DNA of 64,000 nucleotides from Pilimelia anulata (GCF_014647895.1 NZ_BMQB01000001.1:186001-250000), one strand, 5' to 3'. Positions 31,428-40,764 are shown, numbered from the stretch's first letter. Numbers and translations: made by a program. Notes: generated from the sequence alone by a model not told the origin.

Positions 31428-34400
31428 TTAGGGGCGTGGTTGGGGTCCACCTGGCCGCGGTTGTGGCCGGGGTGGCGGTAGCAGCTTCGGTGGCTGAGCC
31501 GGCTCCGTTGTCGGCCTTGGTGTCTTGGTCGACCGGCTATCGCGTGCCCTGATGGGGGTGGGATCACGTCGCGGTCGGGGTGGCGGCGGCCCTGCTGGTG
31601 CTGTGTCGGCGGCCGGCTGCGTCGGCTGTCCTTGTGGGTCGGTGAGGTGGCGGTGGTCGCGTAGTGCGCGGTGGAGGTGTGGGGCGTAGGTGGGGTGGGT
31701 GATGGCTTCGTCGGGGTGGGTGGTGTCGCCGTACCAGATGGCGCCGAGTCGTCCGATGACGGTGGCGGCGACGATCCGCCGTTCGCCTTCGGGTAGGGCC
31801 AGGTAGGTGTCCGTGGCGATTTGTTGGTCGTCAGCGCCCAGTACGGTTCCGGCGGCGGCCCGCCTCGTGGGTTGGGCGTCGATGATGGCTCGGGCGGCGT
31901 GCCAGTAGGCCCGGTGCCCGGCCTTGCCCGCCTCTACGTAGGGGCCGAGGGGGTGGCCTGGGTCGTCGTCGGTGATGTTCTGCTGGTCGCGGTAGGCGGC
32001 CACGATGCCGAGCTGCCGCAGCCACCGGTTGCGTTCGTGTCGGGTGGTCGGCTCTTCGCCGAGTGCGCCGGCCCAGGTGGGCCGTTCTCGGGCAGTCTGT
32101 TCGGCGAGTTGGGTGGTGCGGGCGGCGATCTGCTGTTCGGAGTCGGCGAGGTACCTCAGGTGCGGGTCGACGTTCGTCGCGGCGTCGGGGAGGACGTTCG
32201 GGGTCCATGGTGGGACGGCTCGGTCGTCGCGGCGGGCTGCGGCTGCGGCTTGGGCCTGTTCGGTGATGTGGGCGGCTAGGTCGTGCAGCTTGGCGCCGGT
32301 TGGGGCGGTGTGGAGGAGTTCTTCGGCGGTGCCGCCGGCATGTTCGTGCGCGGCCAGTGTCCACGCGATCGTGGCCCAGGCGCCTGCGGAGCCGGGGGTG
32401 TGGGTGGGGGCGGGTTGGCTGGTCAGGTAGCGGTTGAGTCGCCAGGCCAGGACCTGCGCGGCTGAGCCGGCGTCGTCGAGTGTCCGCGCGCTGGCGATGG
32501 TGGCGAGCAGAGTTTTGGGGTCGTGGCCTTGCCGGTGGGCGCGGGCGAGGGCGGCGTGCAGTGCGGTCCACCCGGGCTGTACGCGTACCTGGTCGGCGAG
32601 TTCGGGGCCGAGGACATCGGTGACGGTCTGGTGGTGCCGCAGCAGCGCCGGGGTCAACTGGTCGGCGGCTGGGACGCCGTGCTGCTGGGCGTAGTGGGCG
32701 GCGGCATTGGCGAAGGTGTCCAGGTCGTTGTCAGCGGTGGACAGGATCTGGTTGGGGTGCCGGCCGGCGCGGTGCCAGGCGCCGATGGCGGCGGCCAGGC
32801 GGGGCCAGGCGTGGTGGGCCGCGACCGTGCGGGGGTCGGTTGCGGTGGCGTGGGCGGCTAGTGCGGCGTACCGGTCGAGGTGTTCGATGTCCACGCCGAT
32901 GTGGCCGTCGTCGTTGCCGGTGGTGGTGTCGGTGCGCAGCGCACCAGGGGTCGCGGTCAGGAGGTTGGTGCGGGGTCGGGTGCCGGTGTGGCGTTCCAGC
33001 AGGGTGGCGTATCGGTCGGCTTGGTCGGCGTCGGGGCGCGCCAGTGGTGGGGGTGCGGGCCGGGTGTTGGTGATGTGGTCCAGCCGCCAGGCCAGTAGTT
33101 TCGCCGGCGATCGTGCCTCGGTGAGGGGGCCGCGTTGGGCGGCTGCGGCCAGCAGTTGGGCGGCGGGCCAGCCGTTGTTCTCGGCGTTCAGCAGTGCGGA
33201 GCGGATGCCGCCCCATGCCTCGTCTTCGACCAGGTCGGCGCCCTCGGGGCCGAGGGTGTCGAGGACGAGTTGCCGGTAGCGGGGTTCGGCGGCGAGTTCG
33301 GCGACGTGGATCATCTGCGGCATCAGGGTGGCCAGGGATTCGGCGCGGTGTTGGTTGTCGCGGATCGCCTCGGTCGCGGTGAGTTCGGAGGTGTCCAGGG
33401 CGATGATGTTCTCCAGGACTTCCCGGGCGGCGCGGGCGTCGGGGTCGTACCGGACTTTGTCGATGCGTAGGTCTTCGTCGAGGTCCAGGAGTTGGTGGGT
33501 GACGGTGTAGAGGGTGGTCTTGGCGCGGGCTCGGGTGGCCGCGACGTACAGGTTTTCGCGGGCGACGTCGTCGGTGATCAGGGCGTGGGTGGTGTCGACG
33601 GTGTCGCCTTGGGCGCGGTGGACGGTGGTGGCGTACATGAGTTCGACGTGCGCGGCGACGTAGTCGGCGGGTAGTCGTACGGTGCCGTTGTGCTCGATGC
33701 TGCGTACCGTGAGCGTCCCGTTGTCGTGGCGTTGGACGACGGTCCAGCAGGAGCCGTTGCGGACCCAGTCCCGGCCGCGGTTGAGGGTGAAGCGGCGCTT
33801 GTTGCGTCGGGTGACGATCCAGTCTCCGCGGCCGGCGAGGTTCCCGTCGCGCAGTTCGACGCCGGCGGCTTCGACCTGCCGGCGGGCGATGCGGTCGAGG
33901 CGGGCGCGGGCGGCCAGGGCGGTGACGTCGTGGTTGGTGGCCGCGCACATGATCGATACCTTGCCGGCGGCGGTATCTTGCTGCCAGCCGTTGTAGACGG
34001 CGTCGAGCATGGCGTGCGCTGACCCGCCCTTGATGCGCTGATTCTGCTCGTAGAAGTCCAGTGCGCTGTTGTCCCCGACCCGCATTTTAAGTGTGGCGGC
34101 GGCTTCGGCGGGGTTGTGGAAGCGGTGCACGACCGACAGTTCGACGGCGCCGACGTCGTGGGCGATCAGTCGGAGGGCGCCGCCGGATTCGACGGCGCCG
34201 AGCTGCCGGTAGTCGCCCAACAGTCGGATGACGGCGCCGTGGCGTTGCGCGATGGCGCGCAGCCGGTCAAGGTTGGCGGTGCCGGCCATTCCGGCCTCGT
34301 CAACGAGGATCACGTCTCCGGCGCCCAGCGCGAACTGCCGCGCCTGCCGGGGCAGGAGGGCATCGGGTTGGTCGGCCAGTTCCCACAGCGCCTCGGCGTG

Positions 34401-36320
34401 TTCTCCGACGAGGTGTTCGTGAAGGAGCTTGTGCAGGTTCTCGGCCGGTACGCCGAGATCGGAGGCGAGGACAGCTGCCGAGGATGCGGAGGTGGCTAAC
34501 GGGATGATGCGCCGGCCGTGGGCTTTCACGGTGTGCAGGTAGGCGCGCATCGCGGTGGTCTTACCGGTGCCGGCGGCGCCGATCCCGACCGCGATGAGGG
34601 CGTCGCTGCACGCGAACGCGGTCACCAGTTCCCGTTGTCCGGCATCCAGCGGGTACTTGGCGTCCCGGTCGAACCCCGCCAGGGCGGCCTGCACGGTGAC
34701 CTTCGGCAGCCCATTGTTGGTGGCGGTGCGGGCGGCGTCCAGCAGGCGGTCCTCGGCGGCGAGTACGGCGGTGCTGGTGAACCGGGCGGCGCCGTGCTGC
34801 CGGAATACCGAGTCCCCGTTCGCGCGCTGCAACTCGGCCGGTTCGGGGACCATGGCGGGTGCTTCGATGCTGATCGACAGTTGCTTGACCGCGACGTCCA
34901 GGACCTGTTCGACCAGGATGTTGGCCGCCTGCGGGTCGGTGGCGTGACCTTGCGCGCGGATGAGGCGTTCGGCTTCGGCGTGCAGGTTCGCCGCACACCA
35001 GGTGGACTTCTGCTCGGACACATTGCCCACCACCACCGACGCCAACTCCGGCACGTCCGGCTCCCCAACTGGCTGGCCGGGAGCGCGCCGCCCGGGGCCG
35101 GGTACGGCGTCCATGACGGACTGGATGGCCCCACGCCCGAACCGCTTCGTGAGATCTGCGGTCCATTCCGCGCGCATCCCGGCCAGCGATCGGGGCGGCT
35201 TCTTCCCGTCGCGGGTGTCCAGGGTCGCGCGGCGGGCGAGCTTGTGGCACACCGCCGGGGTCGGGTCTTTGCCGTGCTGCACCCGGTAGGCGTCAATCAG
35301 CTCCTGGTACGTGGCGTAGAGGCGGTTGCGGCGGCGGGAGAAGTGGTCGATGACCTGCGCGGGGATGCCGTCAATCTCATAGATGGGCTGCTTCTTACCG
35401 TGCGGAGTCCGCGCCACCCAACCGACGCCGAGGCGGGCGGTGACCCCGGCTTGGAACTGGGTGTTGTAGTGCTCGGATGCCGCCACAGTGACCCGGTAAA
35501 GGGCGCGCCCGTCGAGGGAGCGCCACTTGCCGTCGGTGCCGCAGATCTTGGCGCTGATGGCGACGTGGGTGTGCAGGTTGGGGTCACCGTCACGGGAGTC
35601 GTAGTGGTCGAACGCCACCGCGATCAAACCTTTGGTATCGACCTGGGCGATCCCACCGGCGCCGGTACGGGTGAACGCGGCATCGCGTTCGAGCATGGCC
35701 AGGGCGCTGTTCTTGGCGTCCTGGTGGGCGTCGAAGATCGCCTGCCGGACCTCCTCGCGCGGGTCCAGCGCCCACAGGAGGGCGGCGGATTTCACCGGTG
35801 CGAAGACGGCGTCGTAGCCGGCGACACCGCCTCGACCGCGGCTGGCTTCCTCGCGCTGGATCTTCTTCATCTCGGCTTCGGTGGGACGTCGCCCGGTCTC
35901 CTTCACCACCCGGGCGGCGCGCTCTGCAACCCTCTGCTTTAACGGCTCCAGGGCCTCATAGTCGGGGAACGCCCGCCCCAACGACGCGGCCTTGCGGGCC
36001 TGAGCGGTCAGGGCCGCGATCTGCTTCTCACCCATCTCCGGGTTGGCGTGCTGGGCCAGGTACTCGGCGATGATCCGGTCCACGTCGGGGTGTTGGCCAT
36101 GCCCGTAAAGGGCGCGCATCTGGTCCTCGGTCACCTGCTGCCCGGCGAGCCCGAGCAAGGGTGCGCCCCGGCCGATCCAGGTGCCGGGCGGGTTGCCCTC
36201 GGCGGTGTAGTAGTCGGCCGCGTCCTGGGTGCGTTTCTTGTCCACGTCGCCGCCGGCGATGTTGCGCGTCAGGTACAGGTACCCGTCGCCGACGGACAGT
36301 TTGTGGATCGTCATCACCAC
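31428..36320 (-). CDS. MobF (TrwC/TraI-type) conjugative relaxase-helicase
   Basis: 1630 residues. The N-terminal relaxase domain has paired tyrosines Y37-Y38 (DAADYYTAEGNPPG) for nicking, and the metal-binding histidines H239, H250 and H252 (HYDSRDGDPNLHTH). The helicase half has Walker A GAAGTGKTTAM (K587) and ILVDEAGMAG. The tail is a long Pro/Arg-rich, probably disordered stretch. MobF enzymes cut at oriT, stay bound to the strand and unwind the DNA for transfer. The start may be GTG 36320 or ATG 36314. The end touches an IS256 remnant and the low-complexity C-terminus may have been altered by that joint. Confidence 0.93.
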   Translation of the reverse strand: MVMTIHKLSVGDGYLYLTRNIAGGDVDKKRTQDAADYYTAEGNPPGTWIGRGAPLLGLAGQQVTEDQMRALYGHGQHPDVDRIIAEYLAQHANPEMGEKQIAALTAQARKAASLGRAFPDYEALEPLKQRVAERAARVVKETGRRPTEAEMKKIQREEASRGRGGVAGYDAVFAPVKSAALLWALDPREEVRQAIFDAHQDAKNSALAMLERDAAFTRTGAGGIAQVDTKGLIAVAFDHYDSRDGDPNLHTHVAISAKICGTDGKWRSLDGRALYRVTVAASEHYNTQFQAGVTARLGVGWVARTPHGKKQPIYEIDGIPAQVIDHFSRRRNRLYATYQELIDAYRVQHGKDPTPAVCHKLARRATLDTRDGKKPPRSLAGMRAEWTADLTKRFGRGAIQSVMDAVPGPGRRAPGQPVGEPDVPELASVVVGNVSEQKSTWCAANLHAEAERLIRAQGHATDPQAANILVEQVLDVAVKQLSISIEAPAMVPEPAELQRANGDSVFRQHGAARFTSTAVLAAEDRLLDAARTATNNGLPKVTVQAALAGFDRDAKYPLDAGQRELVTAFACSDALIAVGIGAAGTGKTTAMRAYLHTVKAHGRRIIPLATSASSAAVLASDLGVPAENLHKLLHEHLVGEHAEALWELADQPDALLPRQARQFALGAGDVILVDEAGMAGTANLDRLRAIAQRHGAVIRLLGDYRQLGAVESGGALRLIAHDVGAVELSVVHRFHNPAEAAATLKMRVGDNSALDFYEQNQRIKGGSAHAMLDAVYNGWQQDTAAGKVSIMCAATNHDVTALAARARLDRIARRQVEAAGVELRDGNLAGRGDWIVTRRNKRRFTLNRGRDWVRNGSCWTVVQRHDNGTLTVRSIEHNGTVRLPADYVAAHVELMYATTVHRAQGDTVDTTHALITDDVARENLYVAATRARAKTTLYTVTHQLLDLDEDLRIDKVRYDPDARAAREVLENIIALDTSELTATEAIRDNQHRAESLATLMPQMIHVAELAAEPRYRQLVLDTLGPEGADLVEDEAWGGIRSALLNAENNGWPAAQLLAAAAQRGPLTEARSPAKLLAWRLDHITNTRPAPPPLARPDADQADRYATLLERHTGTRPRTNLLTATPGALRTDTTTGNDDGHIGVDIEHLDRYAALAAHATATDPRTVAAHHAWPRLAAAIGAWHRAGRHPNQILSTADNDLDTFANAAAHYAQQHGVPAADQLTPALLRHHQTVTDVLGPELADQVRVQPGWTALHAALARAHRQGHDPKTLLATIASARTLDDAGSAAQVLAWRLNRYLTSQPAPTHTPGSAGAWATIAWTLAAHEHAGGTAEELLHTAPTGAKLHDLAAHITEQAQAAAAARRDDRAVPPWTPNVLPDAATNVDPHLRYLADSEQQIAARTTQLAEQTARERPTWAGALGEEPTTRHERNRWLRQLGIVAAYRDQQNITDDDPGHPLGPYVEAGKAGHRAYWHAARAIIDAQPTRRAAAGTVLGADDQQIATDTYLALPEGERRIVAATVIGRLGAIWYGDTTHPDEAITHPTYAPHLHRALRDHRHLTDPQGQPTQPAADTAPAGPPPPRPRRDPTPIRARDSRSTKTPRPTTEPAQPPKLLPPPRPQPRPGGPQPRP

Positions 36321-36652
36321 GACTGCTCACCGCCACCCATTTCGGAAAATGGCGAACCACACACCAAAACCGCTATTCCACAATTGGGGTAAAACGGGTG
36401 CCGTCATTGGTGGTGTTCACCTCCGATCGGCGCTGGGCGGAGGACCACCATGACCCACTTTCACTGGTAGTGCAAGAGGTGTCTCGTCTCTTGTTCGTGA
36501 TCTTTGATCTCGGCTGTTCGTGCTGCTCAGGGTGGTTATGTGGGTGGGTTGGGTGTGGTTTGTGGATGCGTGTTGGCTGGGGTTGTGTGGGGTTGGCGGG
36601 GGTTGGTTTGGTTATTCACGAGAACTGATGGCCGGCTCGTACGGTTTCGCTC
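36321..36652. other. Divergent intergenic region, G/T-rich tract, oriT candidate
   Basis: 332 bases between the relaxase gene and a divergent small gene, the usual place for oriT. It holds a 6-bp inverted repeat (CAAGAG-N9-CTCTTG near 36470) and, from about 36530 to 36612, a plus-strand tract made almost only of G and T with at least six G-runs. No nic site can be named from the sequence alone. Confidence 0.45.
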
Positions 36653-37123
36653 ATGAGAAATAAGGGAGTGCGCTACGCGGCGATGCGTAAGGCGCAGGAA
36701 GCGAAACAGCGGCGCGACGCCGAACGACTCGTTCGGGAAAGGAAGGTGGAGCAGGCGCTGGCGGAGTTCTTCGAGCACACCGCGACCGTCGAGCAGATCG
36801 AGGCGGACACGGCGGCGAAGCTGGCGAAGGTCACAGCGGTCGGTGAGATGAAGACGCAGGAGGCCAGCGAGCTGGTAGCGGTGGCGCTGCGGGCGATGCT
36901 GGAGCTGGGTGAGACCCGCACGGCAGTGGCGGAGTTGACCGGGTGGTCGTTGGCGGCGATCCGCGACGCGGTCGCCACCAACGACTACGCCAGCGACGGC
37001 CACAACCAGTCGGCGGGGCGGCACGGATTGGTGCAGCCGCAGGACGACGACGTCGGCGAGGACAACGACCCCGACGGCGGTGAGGCGCCGTACTGGCGGG
37101 AGGGCGGTGACTGGTCGACATAG
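36653..37123 (+). CDS. Coiled-coil protein, possible relaxosome accessory
   Basis: 156 residues. A charged helical start (RYAAMRKAQEAKQRRDAERL, then VEQALAEFFEHTATVEQIE) suggests a coiled coil. It is followed by a helix-turn-helix-like piece (TRTAVAELTGWSLAAIRDAV) and an acidic tail ending DWST. It is divergent from the relaxase across the oriT candidate region, so it may bind DNA there (inference). The family is not recognised. The start at 36653 has a weak RBS; a later ATG is possible. Confidence 0.6.
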   Translation: MRNKGVRYAAMRKAQEAKQRRDAERLVRERKVEQALAEFFEHTATVEQIEADTAAKLAKVTAVGEMKTQEASELVAVALRAMLELGETRTAVAELTGWSLAAIRDAVATNDYASDGHNQSAGRHGLVQPQDDDVGEDNDPDGGEAPYWREGGDWST

Positions 37124-37135
37124 CGGAATGAGTGG

Positions 37136-37171
37136 GTGCGCCCCGGGCTCGGGTTCGAGTCCGGGGCGCAC
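37136..37171. terminator. Bidirectional stem-loop between converging genes
   Basis: GTGCGCCCCGG (37136-37146) and CCGGGGCGCAC (37161-37171) pair perfectly; the 14-base loop contains a further CTCG/CGAG mini-stem. It lies between the ends of the converging coiled-coil and prim-pol genes, as a shared terminator would. Confidence 0.7.
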
Positions 37172-37183
37172 TGCTGTGCGGGG

Positions 37184-38050
37184 TCAGGCGCGCCGCCGGC
37201 GGGGGTGGCGGCCTCCGGCGCTCAAACCCGAGGTGATGGTGCGGCGGGTCTCGGCCACCGGCAGACCGGTGGATAGTGCCGCCTCGGTGAGGTGCGCCCG
37301 GACGGTGTGCTCGCCCAGGGCGCCGGAGGCGACGAGCTGGCCGAGGTTGAACGCGGCCCGGTTGAGGGTGTCGTTGCGATTCCCCGGCCGCCCACCGGTA
37401 GGTGGGATGGCGCAGCGCACCCGCTGCGCCTCAGCGGCCAGCGCGGCGGCGGCGTACCGGCCGGCGTCGCCGACCGCCGCGGTAGACAACGCCGGGACCG
37501 GGACTGGGACTGGTCGGGGACGCACCGCTGCCAGGAGCCGCGGCGGGCACGTCGGGATCCGGTGAAGGTGATCGCGGACCCACCGGTACCGAACCCCGGC
37601 CGCGTGCAGCGACGGTGGGACCGCGGCCAGCGCGTTACGGCCGCGCCAATCGGCGCCGGGTAGGAACCCGGCGGTGCTGCCCAGCCCGGTCGGGCGCACC
37701 CACAGATGCCAGCCGCGGGCGGTGGCAACCAGCGGCCCGGCCGCGCAGTGCTCGTCGAGCAGCGCAGCGATATCGTGCCGGGCGTCTGCGACATCAATGT
37801 CGCAGACATCCATGAGCAGCCCCGTGCGCAGGGCGACGTTGGCGCTCGGCCAGCGCCGCCACCAGCCGGCCAGCACCACCGGGTCGGTGCTCGCCGCATT
37901 CAGGCCCCGGCGCACGCGTGGGTGCTTGCCAGGACTCGGGCAGTCGAGGTCCCAGCACGAGCAACCGTCGCCGGTCGGGGTGTGCAGGGGAACAACGTGG
38001 TGGCCGGCGCGGGCGTAGGACAGCGCGGCGGCCAGAAGGTGGTTCGTCAC
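37184..38050 (-). CDS. Bifunctional DNA primase/polymerase (prim-pol) domain protein
   Basis: 288 residues from a GTG at 38050 with GGAGG upstream. The prim-pol pattern is clear: ALSYARAGHHVVPLH, SPGKHPRVRRGL, WWRRWPSANVALRTG and CDIDVADARHD, the acidic residues being metal ligands, then GWHLWVRPTG. Such proteins start replication on plasmids and integrative elements. The C-terminal part (NRNDTLNRAAFNLGQLV) resembles the usual following domain. No helicase domain is attached. Confidence 0.88.
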   Translation of the reverse strand: MTNHLLAAALSYARAGHHVVPLHTPTGDGCSCWDLDCPSPGKHPRVRRGLNAASTDPVVLAGWWRRWPSANVALRTGLLMDVCDIDVADARHDIAALLDEHCAAGPLVATARGWHLWVRPTGLGSTAGFLPGADWRGRNALAAVPPSLHAAGVRYRWVRDHLHRIPTCPPRLLAAVRPRPVPVPVPALSTAAVGDAGRYAAAALAAEAQRVRCAIPPTGGRPGNRNDTLNRAAFNLGQLVASGALGEHTVRAHLTEAALSTGLPVAETRRTITSGLSAGGRHPRRRRA

Positions 38051-38070
38051 AGCGCCTCCAGAAGAAACGC

Positions 38071-38108
38071 GAGGTGGCCGCGCACGAATCCTCGGGCGCG
38101 GCCACCTC
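38071..38108 (-). terminator. 12-bp perfect stem-loop between minus-strand genes
   Basis: GAGGTGGCCGCG (38071-38082) and CGCGGCCACCTC (38097-38108) pair perfectly. It fills the short gap between the hypothetical gene upstream (in transcription sense) and the prim-pol gene. Confidence 0.65.
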
Positions 38109-38121
38109 TGGGTGGTGTCGG

Positions 38122-39051
38122 TCAGCGGGCGATTACGGCGATGCCGCCACCGCCGGGGATGGTGATGGCCAGGAACTCCTGGCGGAACAGGTCGTAGGTC
38201 AACCGGGACTGGTCGAGGTACTCCGACCCCATGCCCACCTCGGTCATCGCCTTGGTCCACCCACGCACCGCACACAGGTGCACGGCGAACTCCTCCCGGT
38301 TGGCGAACCGACCCGCGTACGCCGGCGGGAACTGCTGCCCGATCGCCGCCGGATCCTGGCACCCGACGGTGACCACCCACTCACCGACGACGGCCGGTGG
38401 CGCCCCGGTGAGGTCGGCGGTGCGCTGGATGGCGCACACCACATCCAGGCCGGGATGCCGCAGCACGGTCGCGCCGATGCCGTACCCGGCCGACCGGATC
38501 ACCCGGACCCGGTCCGAACCGACGAGCCCGCGCACCTGTCCCAGCGCGGTGTCGTAGTCGGCGGACACGCAGGTCCACCACGTCCGGGTCGGGTCCTCGG
38601 CGGCAGCGACCCGCACCCACGCCGGCCCGCCGTGCTCAGTCGGCGACTGTGTCACCTGCCGGTGCTCGTAGGCGTCGCGGCGTTCGGCCAGACCGACGAT
38701 CACGTGATCGGTGACGCGGGCGAGCGCGGTCAGGGCCTTGTCCTGGTGGCGGTGCTGCAACGCCGTGAGTGTGGCGGCCGGGGCGACGGCCTGCCCGCGC
38801 AGGGTCAGCCACGCCACCGGCGTGCCATCGCAGGACACCACGTAGGCCGGTAGGTCGCCGCTGCCGGGTTCGCCGTACTGGCGTTCCAACGCCGCGGCCA
38901 ACTGGGCCGCCGGGGCGGGGTGAAGCTGCCCGGCGGGCACGGTCGTGCCGCCGTAGCGGCCAAGGACATCGACGGCCGACAGCCGAGCCGACCGACAATC
39001 GTGGCCGCACTCGACCAGCTTGAACAGCTCGGTGTTGGTCACGGCCCTCAC
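38122..39051 (-). CDS. Hypothetical protein, ArdA-like C-terminus possible
   Basis: 309 residues. The N-terminus (TNTELFKLVECGHDCRS) and middle (PAYVVSCDGTPVAWLTLRG) have no recognised motif. The end (REEFAVHLCAVRGW, then SEYLDQSRLTYDLFR) is acidic and resembles the closing part of ArdA-like antirestriction proteins, weakly. The GTG at 39051 overlaps the stop codon of the upstream gene (GTGA), so the two are coupled. Confidence 0.6.
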   Translation of the reverse strand: MRAVTNTELFKLVECGHDCRSARLSAVDVLGRYGGTTVPAGQLHPAPAAQLAAALERQYGEPGSGDLPAYVVSCDGTPVAWLTLRGQAVAPAATLTALQHRHQDKALTALARVTDHVIVGLAERRDAYEHRQVTQSPTEHGGPAWVRVAAAEDPTRTWWTCVSADYDTALGQVRGLVGSDRVRVIRSAGYGIGATVLRHPGLDVVCAIQRTADLTGAPPAVVGEWVVTVGCQDPAAIGQQFPPAYAGRFANREEFAVHLCAVRGWTKAMTEVGMGSEYLDQSRLTYDLFRQEFLAITIPGGGGIAVIAR

Positions 39052-39536
39052 GACACCACCCCCGCACCGGCTCCCGCGTCGGAGCCGGTGTCAGCGGCCG
39101 GCGGCACGGCAGTGGCGGCGTTGGTGATGATGTAGTCGGCGAGCGCCTGCCACTGGTCGGGGGTGAGTACGCCGTAGGCGTACGCCTCGTCGACCAGCTC
39201 CAGCGACCGCCCCGGACGGCCGGCCTTCCACGCGGTGTCAGAGGCGGTGAACGCGGCCTCGCCCCGGTCGCGCCGCTCGGCGTCCCACTGCGCGTCCGTG
39301 CGGTACGGCGTCTGCCACACCTGCCGCTCGGCGGCGACGCGCGAGCGCAGCCACGCCCGCTCATCAGCGGTGGCGTTAACGATCTCGGCGACGTACCGCA
39401 CACCGTTACCGGTGACGCGCTGGTAGCCGGGCCCGTAACGGTGCAGCGCAAACAGCAACTGCAGTTCGCGGATACGCCGCTGGCGAACGGCGATACCGCC
39501 GCCCAGCTCACCGGCTGCGGTGGTTGGTTCGGACAT
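39048..39536 (-). CDS. Hypothetical protein of the mobile module
   Basis: 162 residues. ATG at 39536 with AAGGAGG upstream. Helical, charged start (GIAVRQRRIRELQLLFALHR) and a middle with DERAWLRSRVAAERQVWQTP; Ala/Gly-rich tail. Not recognised. Coupled to the following hypothetical gene by GTGA overlap. Confidence 0.6.
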   Translation of the reverse strand: MSEPTTAAGELGGGIAVRQRRIRELQLLFALHRYGPGYQRVTGNGVRYVAEIVNATADERAWLRSRVAAERQVWQTPYRTDAQWDAERRDRGEAAFTASDTAWKAGRPGRSLELVDEAYAYGVLTPDQWQALADYIITNAATAVPPAADTGSDAGAGAGVVS

Positions 39537-39568
39537 GAGGTGCCTCCTTCATCGGGTGGAAACCAAAA

Positions 39569-39599
39569 CGGGCGCCACCCCGGTCAGGGGTGACGCCCG
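39569..39599 (-). terminator. Stem-loop with one mismatch
   Basis: CGGGCGCCACCCC (39569-39581) pairs with GGGGTGACGCCCG (39587-39599) apart from one C/A mismatch, around a 5-base loop. It lies between two minus-strand hypothetical genes. Confidence 0.55.
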
Positions 39600-39636
39600 C
39601 GAGCAAGTGACCGCACCGCCGTGGCGGCGCGGCGGC

Positions 39637-40242
39637 TCAGGTGCAGTCGGTGCCGCAGCCCATGCAGATCAGCAGCCGACCGCCGGCCAGCCACCGCCCC
39701 TGGCCGGAGTCGTCGCGGCACGACGCCGGCTGGTAGGGGAAGTCACCGGCCACCGCATACCGGCCGGGCGCGGCCTGCTGGCGACCGTGAACCACGACCG
39801 GCTCGCCGGCCAGGGCCACGGCGGCGACCGGCGCCCACACAGCCGTGTCCTCGGCCCGCACCTGCGGTGCGGCCAGTGGGAGGGTGAGGGCGACGGTGAA
39901 CCACCGCCGCCCAGCTGGCAGCGTGGGCCGCTCGGCCGGCACGGTCGGGCCCGCGCCGTGGCGGGCGTCGCCGGGCGGGAACGCCAGCCGCCACGCGGTG
40001 ACCACGCCAGAGTCGAACAATGGGCTGAGCAGATCGGCGACCGCCCGGTCGTACGGCTCACCGAACCGGTTCGCCTCCACAGGCAGCAGGACGTGGATCT
40101 CCGGTGGACACACCTCGTGGTCGTCGTCGCCGAGGCCGAGGTCGAGTAGGTAGATGCAGGCGTAGTGGTGCGGTTCACCGGCCGGCGCGTGGCAGTCGTC
40201 GCACTCCAGCAGATCAGGGTCGACGGTGGGGGTGGCAGACAT
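39637..40242 (-). CDS. Hypothetical protein with N- and C-terminal cysteine clusters
   Basis: 201 residues; ATG at 40242 with GAGGAGA upstream. The N-terminus has CDDCHAPAGEPHHYAC and the C-terminus ends CMGCGTDCT, two probable zinc-binding sites. The central part is Ala/Pro/Val-rich and beta-like. Function unknown. Flanked by stem-loops on both sides, so it is a transcription unit of its own within the minus-strand array. Confidence 0.6.
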   Translation of the reverse strand: MSATPTVDPDLLECDDCHAPAGEPHHYACIYLLDLGLGDDDHEVCPPEIHVLLPVEANRFGEPYDRAVADLLSPLFDSGVVTAWRLAFPPGDARHGAGPTVPAERPTLPAGRRWFTVALTLPLAAPQVRAEDTAVWAPVAAVALAGEPVVVHGRQQAAPGRYAVAGDFPYQPASCRDDSGQGRWLAGGRLLICMGCGTDCT

Positions 40243-40271
40243 GGCAGATCTCCTCTGGGCTGAAAAACGGC

Positions 40272-40302
40272 GCTGGCCCCACCGGAATCCGGTGGGGCCA
40301 GC
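40272..40302 (-). terminator. 14-bp perfect stem-loop
   Basis: GCTGGCCCCACCGG (40272-40285) and CCGGTGGGGCCAGC (40289-40302) are perfect complements with only a 3-base loop. It lies 13 bases after the SSB stop codon and before the next minus-strand gene. Confidence 0.75.
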
Positions 40303-40314
40303 GAAGCGATCGGG

Positions 40315-40764
40315 TTAGTGGGCGAGTTCGAGGTCGGCGACCCGCTCCGGGTACGCCTGCGAGGCGATGCGCTCACCGTCCGCGGTGACCACGACGTCCC
40401 CGCGCCGCTGCGCCGTACGGGTGCCGGAGTGGGCGGGCTGGAACCGCATCGACACCGACACGTTGCGCGCCGACGCCTTCATCGCGGGCAGATCCGAGTC
40501 GTTGTCGTAGGCCATCAGGTGCCCGACCTCCACCACCACCTGGTCCCCGCGCACCAGTTCGCCGACCCGGTCGGTGAGCGTCCCCCAGCAGACGATGTCC
40601 AGGAACATCGCCTTGCCGTCGACCCACCGGCCCGACTGGTCGCGGTAGCGCTCGCGGTGGACGATCGGGAACTGCACCCACACCGCCCCGGAACGGGTGT
40701 GGCCTCGGGTGGGGGACGCGGTGAGCTTGCCTTCGACGATGCAGGTGAACAACGACACGGTCAT
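40315..40764 (-). CDS. ssb: Single-stranded DNA-binding protein (OB fold)
   Basis: 149 residues from the ATG at 40764 (GGAG nearby). VWVQFPIVHRERY and FLDIVCWGTLTDRVGELVRG, then GDQVVVEVGHL, are the SSB pattern (the family's W-x-x-V-x-x-W/F...L-x-x-G). It lacks the acidic phenylalanine tip of chromosomal SSBs. Next to a second SSB gene, it probably covers transferred single strands of the mobile module. Confidence 0.85.
   Translation of the reverse strand: MTVSLFTCIVEGKLTASPTRGHTRSGAVWVQFPIVHRERYRDQSGRWVDGKAMFLDIVCWGTLTDRVGELVRGDQVVVEVGHLMAYDNDSDLPAMKASARNVSVSMRFQPAHSGTRTAQRRGDVVVTADGERIASQAYPERVADLELAH

Noticed and set aside
34518..35942. 474-residue plus-strand ORF opposite the relaxase gene
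   Set aside because: Antisense shadow of the relaxase-helicase, whose motifs are complete on the minus strand.
37136..37171. tRNA-like 3' end (GGTTCGAGTCC) that could be an att site
   Set aside because: No cloverleaf can be drawn upstream; the bases before it are the coding end of the coiled-coil gene, and the T-arm stem does not pair. It is better explained as a bidirectional terminator.
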